A stretch of DNA of 64,000 nt from Rouxiella sp. WC2420 (GCF_041200025.1 NZ_CP165628.1:4402001-4466000), one strand, 5' to 3'. Shown: positions 19,486 to 30,322, counted from the stretch's first letter. Made by a program: numbers and translations. The notes: generated from the letters alone by a model not told the origin.

Positions 19486-19671
19486 TTAGAAACTCGTCTG
19501 TTGAGATTTTTCAGCCTGAATACGCTGATAGATCTCTTCACGATGAACAGAGACCTCTTTTGGCGCATTCACACCAATACGTACCTGATTACCTTTAACG
19601 CCTAATACGGTAACCGTTACCTCATCGCCAATCATGAGGGTTTCACCAACTCGGCGAGTCAGAATAAGCAT
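19486..19671 (-). CDS. csrA: Carbon storage regulator CsrA
   Basis: CsrA is a dimeric RNA-binding protein that blocks or stabilises mRNAs at GGA motifs, controlling glycogen, motility, biofilm and virulence. The 61-residue product is full length: [39 protein letters not shown] and [10 protein letters not shown] are nearly invariant; the Arg44-containing VHREEI helix is present. It lies between alaS and the tRNA operon, as in E. coli, with 254 bp upstream that probably hold its promoters, although I could not assign one with confidence. Confidence 0.98.
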   Translation of the reverse strand: MLILTRRVGETLMIGDEVTVTVLGVKGNQVRIGVNAPKEVSVHREEIYQRIQAEKSQQTSF

Positions 19672-19870
19672 TCTTTGCTCCTTGGAAAATTAAAAGAGTC
19701 GGGTCTCTCAGTATCTAAAGCATTATCTATCATATGCTGAAGAAACGTAAGCCATGACCCCCACATAAAATGTATGTCAGCCTTATACATTAGCTGTGAG
19801 TAATTTTAGTTTAGCCGAAATCGGCGAAGTCGTGACTTAAATAGTAAGAGTTTACCGGTCGTTAAGACTG

Positions 19871-19905
19871 AAAACGCCATAATAGACAAGAGATTATGGC
19901 GTTTT
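19871..19905 (-). terminator. Terminator of alaS
   Basis: AAAACGCCATAAT and ATTATGGCGTTTT form a perfect 13-bp stem around a 9-base loop, about 20 bp beyond the alaS stop. The stem closes with a short T run on the minus strand. Confidence 0.8.
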
Positions 19906-19925
19906 CACTGTTACTGATTTTATGA

Positions 19926-22553
19926 CTACAGCTTTTCAGATACCCAGGCTTCGACACCGCCAAGCGCCGCTGGCAAAGCCTGTACATCGGTACCGCCCGC
20001 CTGAGCCATATCAGGACGACCGCCGCCTTTCCCGCCGACCTGGGACGCAATCGTTCCGATTAACTCACCGGCTTTGACACGATCGGTCAGGTCTTTTGTC
20101 ACGCCAACGATCAAACTTACCTTACCTTCAGCCGCAGTAGCCAGCACAATGATGGCAGAGCCAAGTTGATTCTTAAGGTCATCGACCATAGTACGCAGCA
20201 TTTTTGCTTCTACGCCATCAAGCTGTTTAACCAGCAGTTTGACGCCTTTGACTTCTTTGGTCTGGCCAGACAGTGAAGCACTTTCCTGCGCCGCCTGCTG
20301 GTCTTTCACTTGCTGAAGCTCTTTTTCCAGCAGGCGTGAACGCTCCATCAGAGAACGAATCTTGTCAGTAACGCTGTTCACGTCACCTTTAACCAGATGC
20401 GCAACGTCCTGCAATAAATCGCTTTGCTGGTGCAACGTATTAATCGCATTCTCGCCTGTAACAGCTTCGATACGGCGTACGCCTGCTGCAGTACCTGATT
20501 CACTCTGAATGCGGAACAGGCCGATATCACCGGTACGGCTGGCGTGTATGCCACCACACAACTCGGTAGAGAAGTCGCCCATCGACAGCACGCGAACGTT
20601 GTCTTCGTACTTCTCGCCGAACAGCGCCATTGCGCCCTTCTCTTTTGCATCATCGAGCGCCATGATCTTGGTCTCGATAGGCAGATTACGACGGATTTGC
20701 GCATTTACCAAATCTTCTACCTGACGGATCTCTTCCGGCTTCATCGCTTCAAAGTGCGAGAAGTCAAAGCGCAGGTAGTTATCGTTAACCAAAGAACCCT
20801 TCTGAGCAACGTGCTTGCCCAGAGTCTGGCGCAGCGCAGCATGCAGCAGGTGGGTAGCAGAGTGGTTCAGACGAATACGGTCGCGGCGAGCAGAATCGAC
20901 ATCCGCCTCTACGCTGTCGCCAATCGCCAGCTTACCGGCACTAAGAACGCCCTGATGGCCAATCGCCTTACCGTATTTTTGCGTGTCGCCCACCGCAAAT
21001 TCACCGGCAGATGTTTTCAATACGCCTTTATCACCAACCTGGCCACCTGATTCGCCATAGAAAGGCGTATCGTCGAGGACCACAATGGCGTTTACACCCG
21101 CCTCAATTTCGTTAACTGGCTGGCCGTCAACAAACAGGGCAACCACTTTAGACTGGCGTTGAACGTGCTCGTAGCCCGAGAACTGAGTGACGCCGTCCAC
21201 TCGCACCATGCTGTTGTAGTCAGCGCTGAAACCGCTGGACTCGCGTGCGCGGTTACGCTGGACTTCCATTGCCTTCTCGAAGCCTTCTTCGTCAATCTTG
21301 AGATTGCGCTCGCGGCAAACATCAGCAGTCAGATCGACCGGGAAGCCAAAGGTGTCATACAGGCGGAAAACGATATCGCCAGGCAAAGTGTCGCCTTTCA
21401 GCGCAGCCAGCTCTTCATCCAGCAGCGCTAATCCGCGTTCCAGAGTGCGAGCAAACTGCTCTTCTTCGGTTTTAAGCAACTGTTCGACGGTAGACTGCTG
21501 TTTAGCGAGTTCAATGCCCGCAGAACCCATGACTTCAACCAAAGGCGCAACCAGCTTATAGAAGAAGGTTTCCTTGGCGCCAAGCATGTTGCCATGACGA
21601 ACCGCGCGACGAATGATGCGACGCAGCACGTAGCCACGCCCTTCATTGGAAGGGATCACGCCATCGGAAATCAGGAAAGCACAAGAACGAATATGATCGG
21701 CAATCACGCGCAGCGACTTGTTGTTCAAGTCGGTCGCACCGGTAACCTGTGCAACTGCAGCGATCAGTTTCTGGAACAGGTCGATGTCGTAGTTGGAATT
21801 AACGTGTTGCAGCACCGCTGTAATACGCTCCAGACCCATTCCGGTATCAACAGATGGCTTAGGCAGTGGCAGCATAGTGCCGTCCGCCTGGCGGTTGAAC
21901 TGCATGAATACCAGGTTCCAGATTTCGATATAACGGTCGCCGTCTTCTTCTGCGCTGCCCGGAGGACCGCCCCAGATGTGGTCGCCGTGATCGTAGAAAA
22001 TCTCGGAGCAAGGGCCGCAAGGACCGGTATCACCCATCTGCCAGAAGTTGTCTGACGCGTATTGAGCACCTTTGTTGTCGCCGATGCGAATAATGCGCTC
22101 TTTCGGCACGCCAATCTGTTTTTCCCAGATGTCGTAAGCTTCGTCATCGGTAGCGTAGACGGTAACCCACAGTTTCTCTTTAGGCAGGTTAAACCAATGC
22201 TCACCGGTCAACAGTTCCCAGGCAAACTTAATCGCATCTTCTTTGAAGTAATCGCCGAAGCTGAAGTTACCCAGCATCTCGAAGAAGGTATGGTGACGTG
22301 CGGTATAGCCGACGTTTTCCAGATCGTTGTGCTTGCCGCCGGCACGTACGCAACGCTGAGACGTGGTCGCACGATTGTAATCGCGATTGTCCAGGCCCAG
22401 AAAAACGTCTTTGAATTGGTTCATACCGGCATTGGTAAACATCAATGTCGGATCATTAGTAGGGATCAGCGAGCTGCTGTCGACAACAGTGTGTCCCTTA
22501 CTATGGAAGAAATCGAGAAACGCTTGACGGATCTCAGCGGTGCTCTTGCTCAT
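19926..22553 (-). CDS. alaS: Alanyl-tRNA synthetase
   Basis: AlaS charges tRNA-Ala and hydrolyses mischarged Ser- and Gly-tRNA-Ala. The 875-residue class II synthetase shows the N-terminal aminoacylation domain ([52 protein letters not shown]), the editing domain with the zinc-binding [11 protein letters not shown] and [13 protein letters not shown], and a coiled coil plus C-terminal glycine-rich DHHA1 domain ([19 protein letters not shown]). Length equals E. coli (876). It lies downstream of recX after 138 bp. Confidence 0.98.
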   Translation of the reverse strand: MSKSTAEIRQAFLDFFHSKGHTVVDSSSLIPTNDPTLMFTNAGMNQFKDVFLGLDNRDYNRATTSQRCVRAGGKHNDLENVGYTARHHTFFEMLGNFSFGDYFKEDAIKFAWELLTGEHWFNLPKEKLWVTVYATDDEAYDIWEKQIGVPKERIIRIGDNKGAQYASDNFWQMGDTGPCGPCSEIFYDHGDHIWGGPPGSAEEDGDRYIEIWNLVFMQFNRQADGTMLPLPKPSVDTGMGLERITAVLQHVNSNYDIDLFQKLIAAVAQVTGATDLNNKSLRVIADHIRSCAFLISDGVIPSNEGRGYVLRRIIRRAVRHGNMLGAKETFFYKLVAPLVEVMGSAGIELAKQQSTVEQLLKTEEEQFARTLERGLALLDEELAALKGDTLPGDIVFRLYDTFGFPVDLTADVCRERNLKIDEEGFEKAMEVQRNRARESSGFSADYNSMVRVDGVTQFSGYEHVQRQSKVVALFVDGQPVNEIEAGVNAIVVLDDTPFYGESGGQVGDKGVLKTSAGEFAVGDTQKYGKAIGHQGVLSAGKLAIGDSVEADVDSARRDRIRLNHSATHLLHAALRQTLGKHVAQKGSLVNDNYLRFDFSHFEAMKPEEIRQVEDLVNAQIRRNLPIETKIMALDDAKEKGAMALFGEKYEDNVRVLSMGDFSTELCGGIHASRTGDIGLFRIQSESGTAAGVRRIEAVTGENAINTLHQQSDLLQDVAHLVKGDVNSVTDKIRSLMERSRLLEKELQQVKDQQAAQESASLSGQTKEVKGVKLLVKQLDGVEAKMLRTMVDDLKNQLGSAIIVLATAAEGKVSLIVGVTKDLTDRVKAGELIGTIASQVGGKGGGRPDMAQAGGTDVQALPAALGGVEAWVSEKL

Positions 22554-22691
22554 AAATGTCCCGGAATAAGGCTAAAAGGTCGGCCCGTGAGCAAGATTAG
22601 CGTGATAACGGCCTGCTTACTTTGTCGCTCACGAACAAAAAGTGGGGATAAGATAAAATTTCTTCGCTGGGAAGTAAAATCCCGTATGCAA

Positions 22692-23291
22692 TCATTCCTC
22701 AAAATCGCGATAAATAGACTGAATTTCTTCCTGAAAAAAACCGCGATAGAGCAAATAACGTAATACTTTCGACTTTTCCTTCCACTCGGTCGGTAAAGGT
22801 TGGCCAAATTTGTGCGTCGCCAACTCGTAGGCTTTACTGCACCAGTCAACCTCACACTCTTCCAACGCCTGATTGATGATTTCTTTATCGACGCCCTTTT
22901 GTGTCAGCTCGGATCGAATGCGCTGTGCGCCTAATCCACGGTTGCTGCGCCCTGAAATATAGCGCCCGGCAAATTTGGCATCATCAAGCCAGTCATGCTG
23001 ATAGCAGTAGGCGATAACCTCTTCAACCTGTTCCGGGTCAATCTCTTCAACTTCTTTGGGCACCGCCTGGCGGCGTGAATCAGGATTTTGTCGCGCTTTG
23101 TAGGAGGAAGGTCGGGAAAAAGGTTGTGGAGGAGTCAACAATTTGCGCCGCAGCTCGGCTTCACCGTGGTCACGCTGGCCTAACAGCCGCATTGCACGGG
23201 CAATCAGGTTATTGAGTTTTTTCGCCTGGTCGTCCTTCGTCGTTGAGAATAACGACGAAGGTTCCTGATAATTTTCGGTATCCTGCGTCAT
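22692..23291 (-). CDS. recX: RecA regulatory protein RecX
   Basis: RecX binds in the RecA filament groove and caps its growth, limiting recombination and SOS coprotease activity. The 199-residue protein has the three-helix RecX repeats: RAMRLLGQRDHGEAELRRKL, VIAYCYQHDWLDDAKFAGRYI with RSNRGLGAQRIRSELTQKG, and the C-terminal YLLYRGFFQEEI. ATG 23291 (MTQDTE) follows AAGGAATC; the longer TTG start at 23312 lies in the recA terminator. A Pro/Ser/Arg-rich linker of about 35 residues between repeats 1 and 2 makes it longer than E. coli RecX (166). It is expressed by readthrough from recA. Confidence 0.94.
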   Translation of the reverse strand: MTQDTENYQEPSSLFSTTKDDQAKKLNNLIARAMRLLGQRDHGEAELRRKLLTPPQPFSRPSSYKARQNPDSRRQAVPKEVEEIDPEQVEEVIAYCYQHDWLDDAKFAGRYISGRSNRGLGAQRIRSELTQKGVDKEIINQALEECEVDWCSKAYELATHKFGQPLPTEWKEKSKVLRYLLYRGFFQEEIQSIYRDFEE

Positions 23292-23311
23292 GCTTGATTC
23301 CTTATAAAGCA

Positions 23312-23342
23312 AAAAAACAGCCCGTTTTGCAGGCTGTTTTTT
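23312..23342 (-). terminator. Terminator between recA and recX
   Basis: AAAAAACAGCC and GGCTGTTTTTT around a 9-base loop form a strong hairpin 61 bp after the recA stop. As in E. coli, partial readthrough would set the low RecX level. Confidence 0.85.
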
Positions 23343-23403
23343 GGAAGGCGATAGCCTTTAGCTTAATGCCTGCCAGATTCCCCGGCAGGTTCAGCAGAGA
23401 GTA

Positions 23404-24513
<1,110 letters not shown>

Positions 24514-24564
24514 TCACTGAATGTTGTTGTCGGATGCAAGTACAGATGCAGGTAATTGAGACTA

Positions 24565-24592
24565 ATTATACTGTATGCTCATACAGTATCAA
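24565..24592 (-). promoter_or_regulatory. recA promoter
   Basis: On the minus strand TTGATA (24592-24587), a 16-bp spacer and a perfect TATAAT (24570-24565) form a strong sigma-70 promoter. The LexA box fills the spacer and overlaps the ends of both hexamers. Confidence 0.92.
24569..24588 (-). promoter_or_regulatory. LexA (SOS) box of recA
   Basis: TACTGTATGAGCATACAGTA on the minus strand fits the SOS consensus CTGTN8ACAG and is identical to the E. coli recA operator as I recall it. It overlaps the promoter, so LexA binding would block RNA polymerase. Confidence 0.97.
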
Positions 24593-24594
24593 GC

Positions 24595-25089
24595 CTATTT
24601 TTTCAAAAACTCGTCTAGCAAAGTTTGTAGTGAAAAAACAGCAGCTTGCAAACGCACTGCGTCGCGATCCCCAGAAAAATTCTTTTTGCAGGCAAAAATT
24701 CGACCGTTTTCATCGGCAAATCCAAACCACACAGTGCCAACCGGTTTATCTTTTGTGCCGCCGTCCGGGCCGGCAATGCCGCTGATTGATACCGCCAAAT
24801 CAGCGCCGGCCGCATAGCGCGCTCCTCGGGCCATCTCGCGCACTACGGGTTCACTCACTGCGCCATGCTCTTTGAGCGTGGATTCTGATACATCGAGCAT
24901 CTCGCGCTTGGCAACGTTGCTGTAAGTGACAAAACCGCGGTCAAACCAGGCAGAGCTGCCGGCAATATCAGTAATAGCTTTAGCGACCCAACCACCCGTG
25001 CAGGATTCAGCACAGGTTAGCCACAGGCCCTTGGATTTCAAGGCGGCACCGACGTCGGTGCTCAATTGACGCAAATCATTTTCAGTCAT
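24595..25089 (-). CDS. pncC: Nicotinamide-nucleotide amidase PncC (CinA C-terminal family)
   Basis: PncC deamidates nicotinamide mononucleotide to nicotinate mononucleotide, recycling the pyridine ring released by DNA ligase. The 164-residue protein is one CinA C-terminal domain: TCAESCTGGWVAKAITD (with the catalytic Ser), FDRGFVTYSN, HGAVSEPVVREMA and SISGIAGPDGGTKDKPVGTV. It lies immediately upstream of recA with its stop codon inside the recA promoter region. In E. coli its neighbour on the other side is mltB; here an accessory block separates them. Confidence 0.95.
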   Translation of the reverse strand: MTENDLRQLSTDVGAALKSKGLWLTCAESCTGGWVAKAITDIAGSSAWFDRGFVTYSNVAKREMLDVSESTLKEHGAVSEPVVREMARGARYAAGADLAVSISGIAGPDGGTKDKPVGTVWFGFADENGRIFACKKNFSGDRDAVRLQAAVFSLQTLLDEFLKK

Positions 25090-25517
25090 CGTCTATCCTG
25101 CAAGAAAAAAGGGAACTCAGGCAATGTTAGCACTTCACGGCTTAGAGGATCGGTTCTAAACCTTACATTACGAGATAACGTCCAAGTTATGAATAATGTG
25201 AACATCCGCTAGCAATATTCTTTCGAGTCTCCTCTCAAATGGGGCCAAAATCCCATTATTTCAAGCTCCAGTCTGTTTCTGCACCACTTTTTAGAATCGC
25301 TGCACCCCCACGGTGAATCGCTTATTTGTATAGCACCGCCCTGTATCGAATGTTGTAAAAACAATCTGCCCGGACAAACTGGAATACCGCGCTGTATACA
25401 AGATGTTAGAAATATTTTTGCGGTTATTTATTCACCACGCCTATTTTTGGCCTGAAACGTGCATTGCTAGCAATGTGCAAGTTATCACCATGAATTGTAA
25501 CGGGAGTGGATTTGACG
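25090..25517. other. Intergenic region upstream of amidase cluster
   Basis: These 428 bp separate divergent pncC and the amidase gene. It has no convincing reading frame, RNA or terminator. Two direct TGCACC motifs (about 25279 and 25301) recall NtrC half-sites, but they are not arranged as an inverted pair and I saw no sigma-54 promoter. It must hold the promoter of the amidase operon; none could be placed with confidence. Confidence 0.4.
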
Positions 25518-26954
25518 ATGCAGGATATTCTTCAGCTTGATGCCGTGACACTTGCGGCCAATATTCGCGATAGGCGCCTTTCTCCGGTGGAGCTGGTGTC
25601 AGCTTCAATTGCGCGGATGGAACAGCTTGAACCCGAGCTGCATGCCTTTTGTACCCCAACCACAGAGAGTGCGCTGGCGCAGGCCAAAGTCATCGAGCAA
25701 CGAATCATGCGTGGTGAAGAAGTCGGCCCGCTGGCAGGAATTCCCGTGGCGATTAAAGATTTGATCAGTACTAAAGGGATCAAAACAGTCTCTGGTTCGT
25801 GGATTTATGAAAATTTTATTCCCGACGAAGACGACATTACCGTAGAACGGCTTAAGGCTGCGGGGGCCATTATTCTCGGCAAAACCAACGCCCCAGAATT
25901 TGGCTACAGCGGCACCGGGCACAATCCGGTGTTCCCAACAACCCGTAATCCGTGGAATACCGACCTGACTACCGGCGGGTCTAGCGCCGGTTCCGCGGCG
26001 GCACTCGCAGCAAGAATTTGCCCGCTGGCTTTAGGCAGCGACGGCGGCGGTTCGGTACGCATTCCCGCCGCGCACAGTGGCATATTTGGCATGAAAGCCT
26101 CGATGGGCCGCGTACCGCTGTATCCCGGCTGCCGCGACGAGCGCTATCCCGGCATCTCCAGCTGGGAATCGCTGGAACACATCGGCCCAATGACCCGCAG
26201 CGTCGCCGATGCCGCGCTGATGCTTTCCGTAATCGCCGGGCCTGACTCGCGCGATCGTCATTCTATTCCCACCAGCGATATTGACTGGAACGGTGCGCTT
26301 AAAGGCAGTCTTAAAGGTCTGCGCATTGCCTACAGCGCTGACTGGGGTTACGCAGCGGTGGATCCGCAGGTCCGCGAGATCGTCGGTAAGGCAGTAAAAG
26401 TCTTCGAGCGTGATCTCGGTTGCATCGTAGAGGAAGCGCATCCCGGCTTTGAAGATCCTAAAGACACTTTTGCCGCGCTTGTGGCTCAAGAAACCGATCT
26501 CACCGGCATGCGCAAACTGCTGGAAACCTTTGGCAGTCGTATGTCTCCCCATCTGGTCGCGATGCTTAACACCGACTGGACCGCCGAAATGTTTACCAAT
26601 GCCAACATGCAACGCAAGGCGGTGGTCAACAAAATGTGGCGCTTTATGCAGCGCTACGACCTGCTGCTGACACCGACTCTCGCGACGCCGCCCTTCCCGG
26701 TCAATATAGAAAGCCCCGAGATGATTGATGGCCGCAAGGTCACGCCAAGTGAATGGCTCGCTTTTGTCTTCCCGATAAATTTGACCGGCCAGCCTGCCGC
26801 CTCGATCCCCGCCGGATTTACCGCGCAAGGGTTGCCGGTGGGATTGCAAATTATTGGCCGACATCTTGATGATGCGCTGGTGTTACGCGCCAGTGCAGCG
26901 TTTGAAAAAGTCTGTGGCTGGAATGATCGGTTGCCGCCGATCCTCAGCCGCTGA
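25518..26954 (+). CDS. Amidase signature family enzyme
   Basis: This is a cytoplasmic Ser-Ser-Lys amidase of the amidase signature family (GatA/AtzE/allophanate hydrolase-like). The 478-residue protein has the Lys of GIPVAIKD (near residue 80), the cis-Ser block TTGGSSAGSAAALAA and the nucleophile block GSDGGGSVRIPAA (about residue 179), and ends GLPVGLQIIG and DALVLRASAAFE. It lacks the extra C-terminal domain of allophanate hydrolases. ATG 25518 was chosen; in-frame TTG 25512 has better spacing from GGGAG and remains possible. It heads a three-gene cluster with a permease and a biuret-hydrolase-like enzyme, so its substrate may be a ureide or amide. Substrate not determined. Confidence 0.85.
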   Translation: MQDILQLDAVTLAANIRDRRLSPVELVSASIARMEQLEPELHAFCTPTTESALAQAKVIEQRIMRGEEVGPLAGIPVAIKDLISTKGIKTVSGSWIYENFIPDEDDITVERLKAAGAIILGKTNAPEFGYSGTGHNPVFPTTRNPWNTDLTTGGSSAGSAAALAARICPLALGSDGGGSVRIPAAHSGIFGMKASMGRVPLYPGCRDERYPGISSWESLEHIGPMTRSVADAALMLSVIAGPDSRDRHSIPTSDIDWNGALKGSLKGLRIAYSADWGYAAVDPQVREIVGKAVKVFERDLGCIVEEAHPGFEDPKDTFAALVAQETDLTGMRKLLETFGSRMSPHLVAMLNTDWTAEMFTNANMQRKAVVNKMWRFMQRYDLLLTPTLATPPFPVNIESPEMIDGRKVTPSEWLAFVFPINLTGQPAASIPAGFTAQGLPVGLQIIGRHLDDALVLRASAAFEKVCGWNDRLPPILSR

Positions 26955-26998
26955 AGGTCCCGTTTTCCCTTGTTGCCACATTTTTCAGGAACAACACC

Positions 26999-28297
26999 AT
27001 GAGCAAAAACATCACTCGGCAGGATACGGCCATCGGGCTGGAACAAGAATTCGAAAATGAAGCAGTGCCACTTTCTCATCGCCATTCGACCCGTTCAGTT
27101 TCAGCGGTGTGGTTTGGTTTCCCCATGATTCTGACCAATGCCGTTTTTGGCGGCATCATGGCCTACAATCTTGGGTTCTGGCGGGCAATTATTGCCATTT
27201 TGCTCGGCAATCTGGTGCTGTTTGCCTATGTTGGCGCACTAAGTTATCTGGCGGGTAAAACCGGACTTAACTTCGCGATGCAGGCACGTAAAACTTTTGG
27301 CAGCCGGGGTTACATCATTACCTCGGCATTTCTTTCAACTGTGGTAATCGGCTGGTACGCTTTCCAGACTGGCCTCACCGGCACCATCGTCAACAGCACT
27401 TTTGGCTGGAACACCTCGTGGGTGATCGTGCTCGCCACCGTGCTTTACACTGGTGTCACTTTCCTCGGCGTGCGCGCCCTGTCGATTATCGGCATGATTG
27501 CAGCACCCATGTTTGTGATCCTGGGCCTGGCAGCGCTGTATTTTGTTTCACAACACACTGATTTAAGCCAGGTGATGCAATATAAAGGTACCGCAGGCGG
27601 TATCACGATGGGCATTGCCATGACGATGGTGATTGCCGGTTTTGCCGATTCGGGCACCATGACCGCCGATTTCACCCGCTGGTCACAAACCGGTAAATCA
27701 GCCGTAGCCGCCACTTTCTCGGCTTTTCCGGTCGCTAACGTCGTCTCGTTGCTGTCTGGGGTGGTAATTGTTTCCGCAGGTGCGGGAATTAACCCGGCTC
27801 AAAACGGCGGCGATTTCCTGCACCTGCTGGTCGGTCATAATGTGCTATTGAACCTGCTGGCCCTGCTGTTCGTGTTTATCAATCTTGGATCAGTCTGCAC
27901 CCATTGCCTGTACAACGGCGCGGTGGGTTATAGCCATTTGCTGAACAGTAAAATGCGCCTGTGGACCATTATTCTCGGCGTAATTGGCGGCGTGCTGGCA
28001 GTGATTGGCGTTTGGAGCTATTTCCTCAACTGGCTGAGCCTGCTGGGCGTAGCCGTGCCCCCTATCGGCGCGGTGATGATTGTTGACCTGTTATTCCTCG
28101 GCCATATCAACAGCGCGCGCGCTGAAAGCCATTATCGCGGCAGTGCGTTTTTATCCTGGGCCATCGGCACAGTTTGCGCATCGATTGCTCACCTGTGGTT
28201 CCCCGACTTCGGCGAGGCTCTGATCGGCATGATCGCTGGCGGCGTGGCTTACTCGGTCATTCAGTCAATGACTGCCAAAAAACTGGTTACTGCATAA
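26999..28297 (+). CDS. NCS1-family permease (CodB-like)
   Basis: This is an inner-membrane transporter of the nucleobase:cation symporter-1 family (CodB/purine-cytosine permease branch), which imports nucleobases, hydantoins or related ureides. The 432-residue protein is almost wholly hydrophobic with about twelve predicted membrane segments and a short polar N terminus. Family blocks include WFGFPMILTNAVFGG in the first segment, the long-loop region GKTGLNFAMQARKTFG, and ADSGTMTADFTRW. It lies 44 bp after the amidase and 12 bp before the biuret-hydrolase-like gene, so the three are likely co-transcribed. The substrate is inferred from context only. Confidence 0.85.
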   Translation: MSKNITRQDTAIGLEQEFENEAVPLSHRHSTRSVSAVWFGFPMILTNAVFGGIMAYNLGFWRAIIAILLGNLVLFAYVGALSYLAGKTGLNFAMQARKTFGSRGYIITSAFLSTVVIGWYAFQTGLTGTIVNSTFGWNTSWVIVLATVLYTGVTFLGVRALSIIGMIAAPMFVILGLAALYFVSQHTDLSQVMQYKGTAGGITMGIAMTMVIAGFADSGTMTADFTRWSQTGKSAVAATFSAFPVANVVSLLSGVVIVSAGAGINPAQNGGDFLHLLVGHNVLLNLLALLFVFINLGSVCTHCLYNGAVGYSHLLNSKMRLWTIILGVIGGVLAVIGVWSYFLNWLSLLGVAVPPIGAVMIVDLLFLGHINSARAESHYRGSAFLSWAIGTVCASIAHLWFPDFGEALIGMIAGGVAYSVIQSMTAKKLVTA

Positions 28298-28309
28298 GGG
28301 GCACAGCCA

Positions 28310-28993
28310 ATGAACAAACGCTACATAGAATCCGCGCCTTATGCCTGGCCTTACAATGGCCAGCTCAGTCCGACCAACACTGCGCTGGTGATTATTGATA
28401 TGCAGACCGATTTTTGCGGCGTCGGCGGTTATGTCGACACCATGGGCTATGACATTGCCCTGACCCGCGCCCCGATAGCACCGATTGGCGATTTGCTGGG
28501 CGTGATGCGCAGCGCCGGTTATACCATCATTCATACCCGCGAAGGCCACCGACCAGACTTGGCAGATTTGCCCGCCAACAAGCGCTGGCGCTCACGGCAG
28601 ATTGGCGCGGGGATTGGCGACGATGGCCCGTGTGGCAAAATTTTGGTACGCGGCGAGCCGGGCTGGGAAATCATCCCCGAGCTTCAACCGTTAGCAGGAG
28701 AAATCATTATTGACAAACCGGGCAAAGGCTCGTTTTATGCCACCGATTTGGAGCTGGTGTTGCACACAAAGGGGATCACCAACCTTTTGCTGACGGGCAT
28801 CACGACCGACGTGTGCGTTCACACCACCCTGCGCGAAGCCAACGATCGCGGATTTGAATGTTTGCTGGTTGCGGATTGCTGCGCGGCTACAGATCCGGCC
28901 AATCATCTGGCGGCGTTAGCGATGGTAAAAATGCAGGGCGGAGTTTTCGGGGCAGTGGCGGATTCGGCAGCGGTACTGCAAGCGCTGGCCTGA
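28310..28993 (+). CDS. Cysteine hydrolase, probable biuret amidohydrolase
   Basis: This is an isochorismatase-like cysteine hydrolase. The 227-residue protein shows the full triad: Asp30 in VIIDMQTDF, Lys136 in [11 protein letters not shown] and Cys169 in [11 protein letters not shown]. The N-terminal block PYAWPYNG and [19 protein letters not shown] closely match, from memory, biuret hydrolases (BiuH) of rhizobia, which convert biuret to allophanate and ammonia; RutB-type ureidoacrylate hydrolases are more distant. It is the third gene of the amidase-permease-hydrolase cluster. The family is certain, the biuret assignment probable. Confidence 0.8.
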   Translation: MNKRYIESAPYAWPYNGQLSPTNTALVIIDMQTDFCGVGGYVDTMGYDIALTRAPIAPIGDLLGVMRSAGYTIIHTREGHRPDLADLPANKRWRSRQIGAGIGDDGPCGKILVRGEPGWEIIPELQPLAGEIIIDKPGKGSFYATDLELVLHTKGITNLLLTGITTDVCVHTTLREANDRGFECLLVADCCAATDPANHLAALAMVKMQGGVFGAVADSAAVLQALA

Positions 28994-29007
28994 ATCGAGG
29001 AATAGCT

Positions 29008-29037
29008 AAAAAAATGGCGGCCCAGTGTAGCCGCCAT
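29008..29037 (-). terminator. Terminator of mltB
   Basis: ATGGCGGC and GCCGCCAT pair around an 8-base loop. On the minus strand the stem is followed by seven T (the A run at 29008-29014). It lies just beyond the mltB stop and converges on the hydrolase gene. Confidence 0.8.
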
Positions 29038-29042
29038 CTTCA

Positions 29043-30122
29043 TTATAATCCGCCGCGTGCCTGCTTGACTGCCAGACCCAGCTGCCACACTGCCATTGCA
29101 TACTGCGTGCTGTGGTTGTAGCGCGTAATGGCGTAGAAGTTTGGCAAACCATACCAATACTGATAGCTCGTGCCCATATCCAGACGCAACAGGCTAGCCT
29201 GCTGATAACCGCCAAGCGATCCGAGTGGCATCAGGCCCACTGAAGACAGCGTGGAGACGGAATACTTGGTTTGATAACCGTTTTCCAGCCCGGGCGCCTG
29301 TCCGCTGGCCTGCACCGCAACCGGCTCGCCACTGACCCAGCCATTCGCTTTAAAGTAATTGGCGACGCTACCGATAGCATCGATGGGGTCCCACAGGTTA
29401 ATGTGCCCGTCACCGTCGAAATCTACCGCGAACTGTTTGAACGCTGACGGCATAAACTGCCCATAGCCCATCGCACCGGCAAATGAGCCGCGCAGCAACA
29501 GCGGATCGTCATTTTCAGACCGCGACATCAACAGGAAGGTTTCCAGCTCACCAGCAAAATAATCGGCGCGGCGCGGGTAGTCAAACGCCAGCGTCGCGAG
29601 CGCATCGATGATACGCGTCTTGCCCATCACCCTGCCCCAACGAGTTTCAACACCGATAATCCCGACAATAATCTCCGGCGGCACGCCGTATTGCTGATAG
29701 GCACGCTGCAGCGCGTCCTGATACTGATCCCAGAAGGCGACGCCATTCTGCACGTTATCTGGCGTAATAAACTTGCCGCGATAACGGATCCACGCGCCAT
29801 AAGGCCCTGAAGGCGGTAGCGTGGTCGGAGCCTGACGGTCCATCAAGCGCAATACCCAGTCCAGACGTTTCGTCTGCCCGAAAGTGTTTTGCAACTGCTG
29901 GCGGTCGAATCCGTGCTCGCGCACCATTTTGTCAATGAAGGCGTTCGCGGCTGGATTATCGGCAAAATCGCCATTGGCACCGTTGGTAAAGAAGCCGTTC
30001 TGCGAAGGAGGATTTAAAAATCCGCCACTCGGGGCCGTGCCCTGCGCAGTATTATGTTTTGGCGTGCTGCTACAGGCTGAGAGCAGAACAACCATAGGAA
30101 GAAGGGTGGCCAGATAACGCAT
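29043..30122 (-). CDS. mltB: Membrane-bound lytic murein transglycosylase B
   Basis: MltB is an outer-membrane lipoprotein that cleaves the MurNAc-GlcNAc bond of peptidoglycan, forming 1,6-anhydroMurNAc. The 359-residue product starts with a lipoprotein signal ending LLSAC (Cys17) followed by Ser-Ser. The family 3 transglycosylase domain carries the catalytic Glu in GVETRWGRVMGK, the block GSFAGAMGYGQFMPS and the Ca-binding-like DFDGDGHINLWDP. It is a single gene; the neighbour order mltB-pncC of E. coli is broken here by the amidase cluster. Confidence 0.96.
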   Translation of the reverse strand: MRYLATLLPMVVLLSACSSTPKHNTAQGTAPSGGFLNPPSQNGFFTNGANGDFADNPAANAFIDKMVREHGFDRQQLQNTFGQTKRLDWVLRLMDRQAPTTLPPSGPYGAWIRYRGKFITPDNVQNGVAFWDQYQDALQRAYQQYGVPPEIIVGIIGVETRWGRVMGKTRIIDALATLAFDYPRRADYFAGELETFLLMSRSENDDPLLLRGSFAGAMGYGQFMPSAFKQFAVDFDGDGHINLWDPIDAIGSVANYFKANGWVSGEPVAVQASGQAPGLENGYQTKYSVSTLSSVGLMPLGSLGGYQQASLLRLDMGTSYQYWYGLPNFYAITRYNHSTQYAMAVWQLGLAVKQARGGL

Positions 30123-30322
30123 CAGACATCCGTTTGGCGATACAATAAAGGTAGATGATCATGTTAATGCATTGTTTGATTCGAACAAAAGGAATGTTTA
30201 AAGGATTTTAATCAAATTGCAGCAGGAATACTCCGTTGACAAAGAACCTGTCATTTTACGGCCCAAAACTATCAACCCAGGGCCGTGATAACTCATTGCC
30301 GACAGAGATTGACTCGAGAGGA

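Noticed and set aside
25270..25310. NtrC-like site upstream of the amidase cluster
   Set aside because: Two TGCACC motifs occur but as direct repeats, and no sigma-54 -24/-12 pair is visible, so nitrogen control stays a guess.
26031..26864. 277-codon minus-strand frame opposite the amidase gene
   Set aside because: It is antisense to a clear amidase with intact motifs; its translation has no family features and it is a codon-bias shadow. The same holds for long shadows at 52047-52835 (opposite cysJ), 14393-15136 (opposite corB) and 41681-42334 (opposite ispD).
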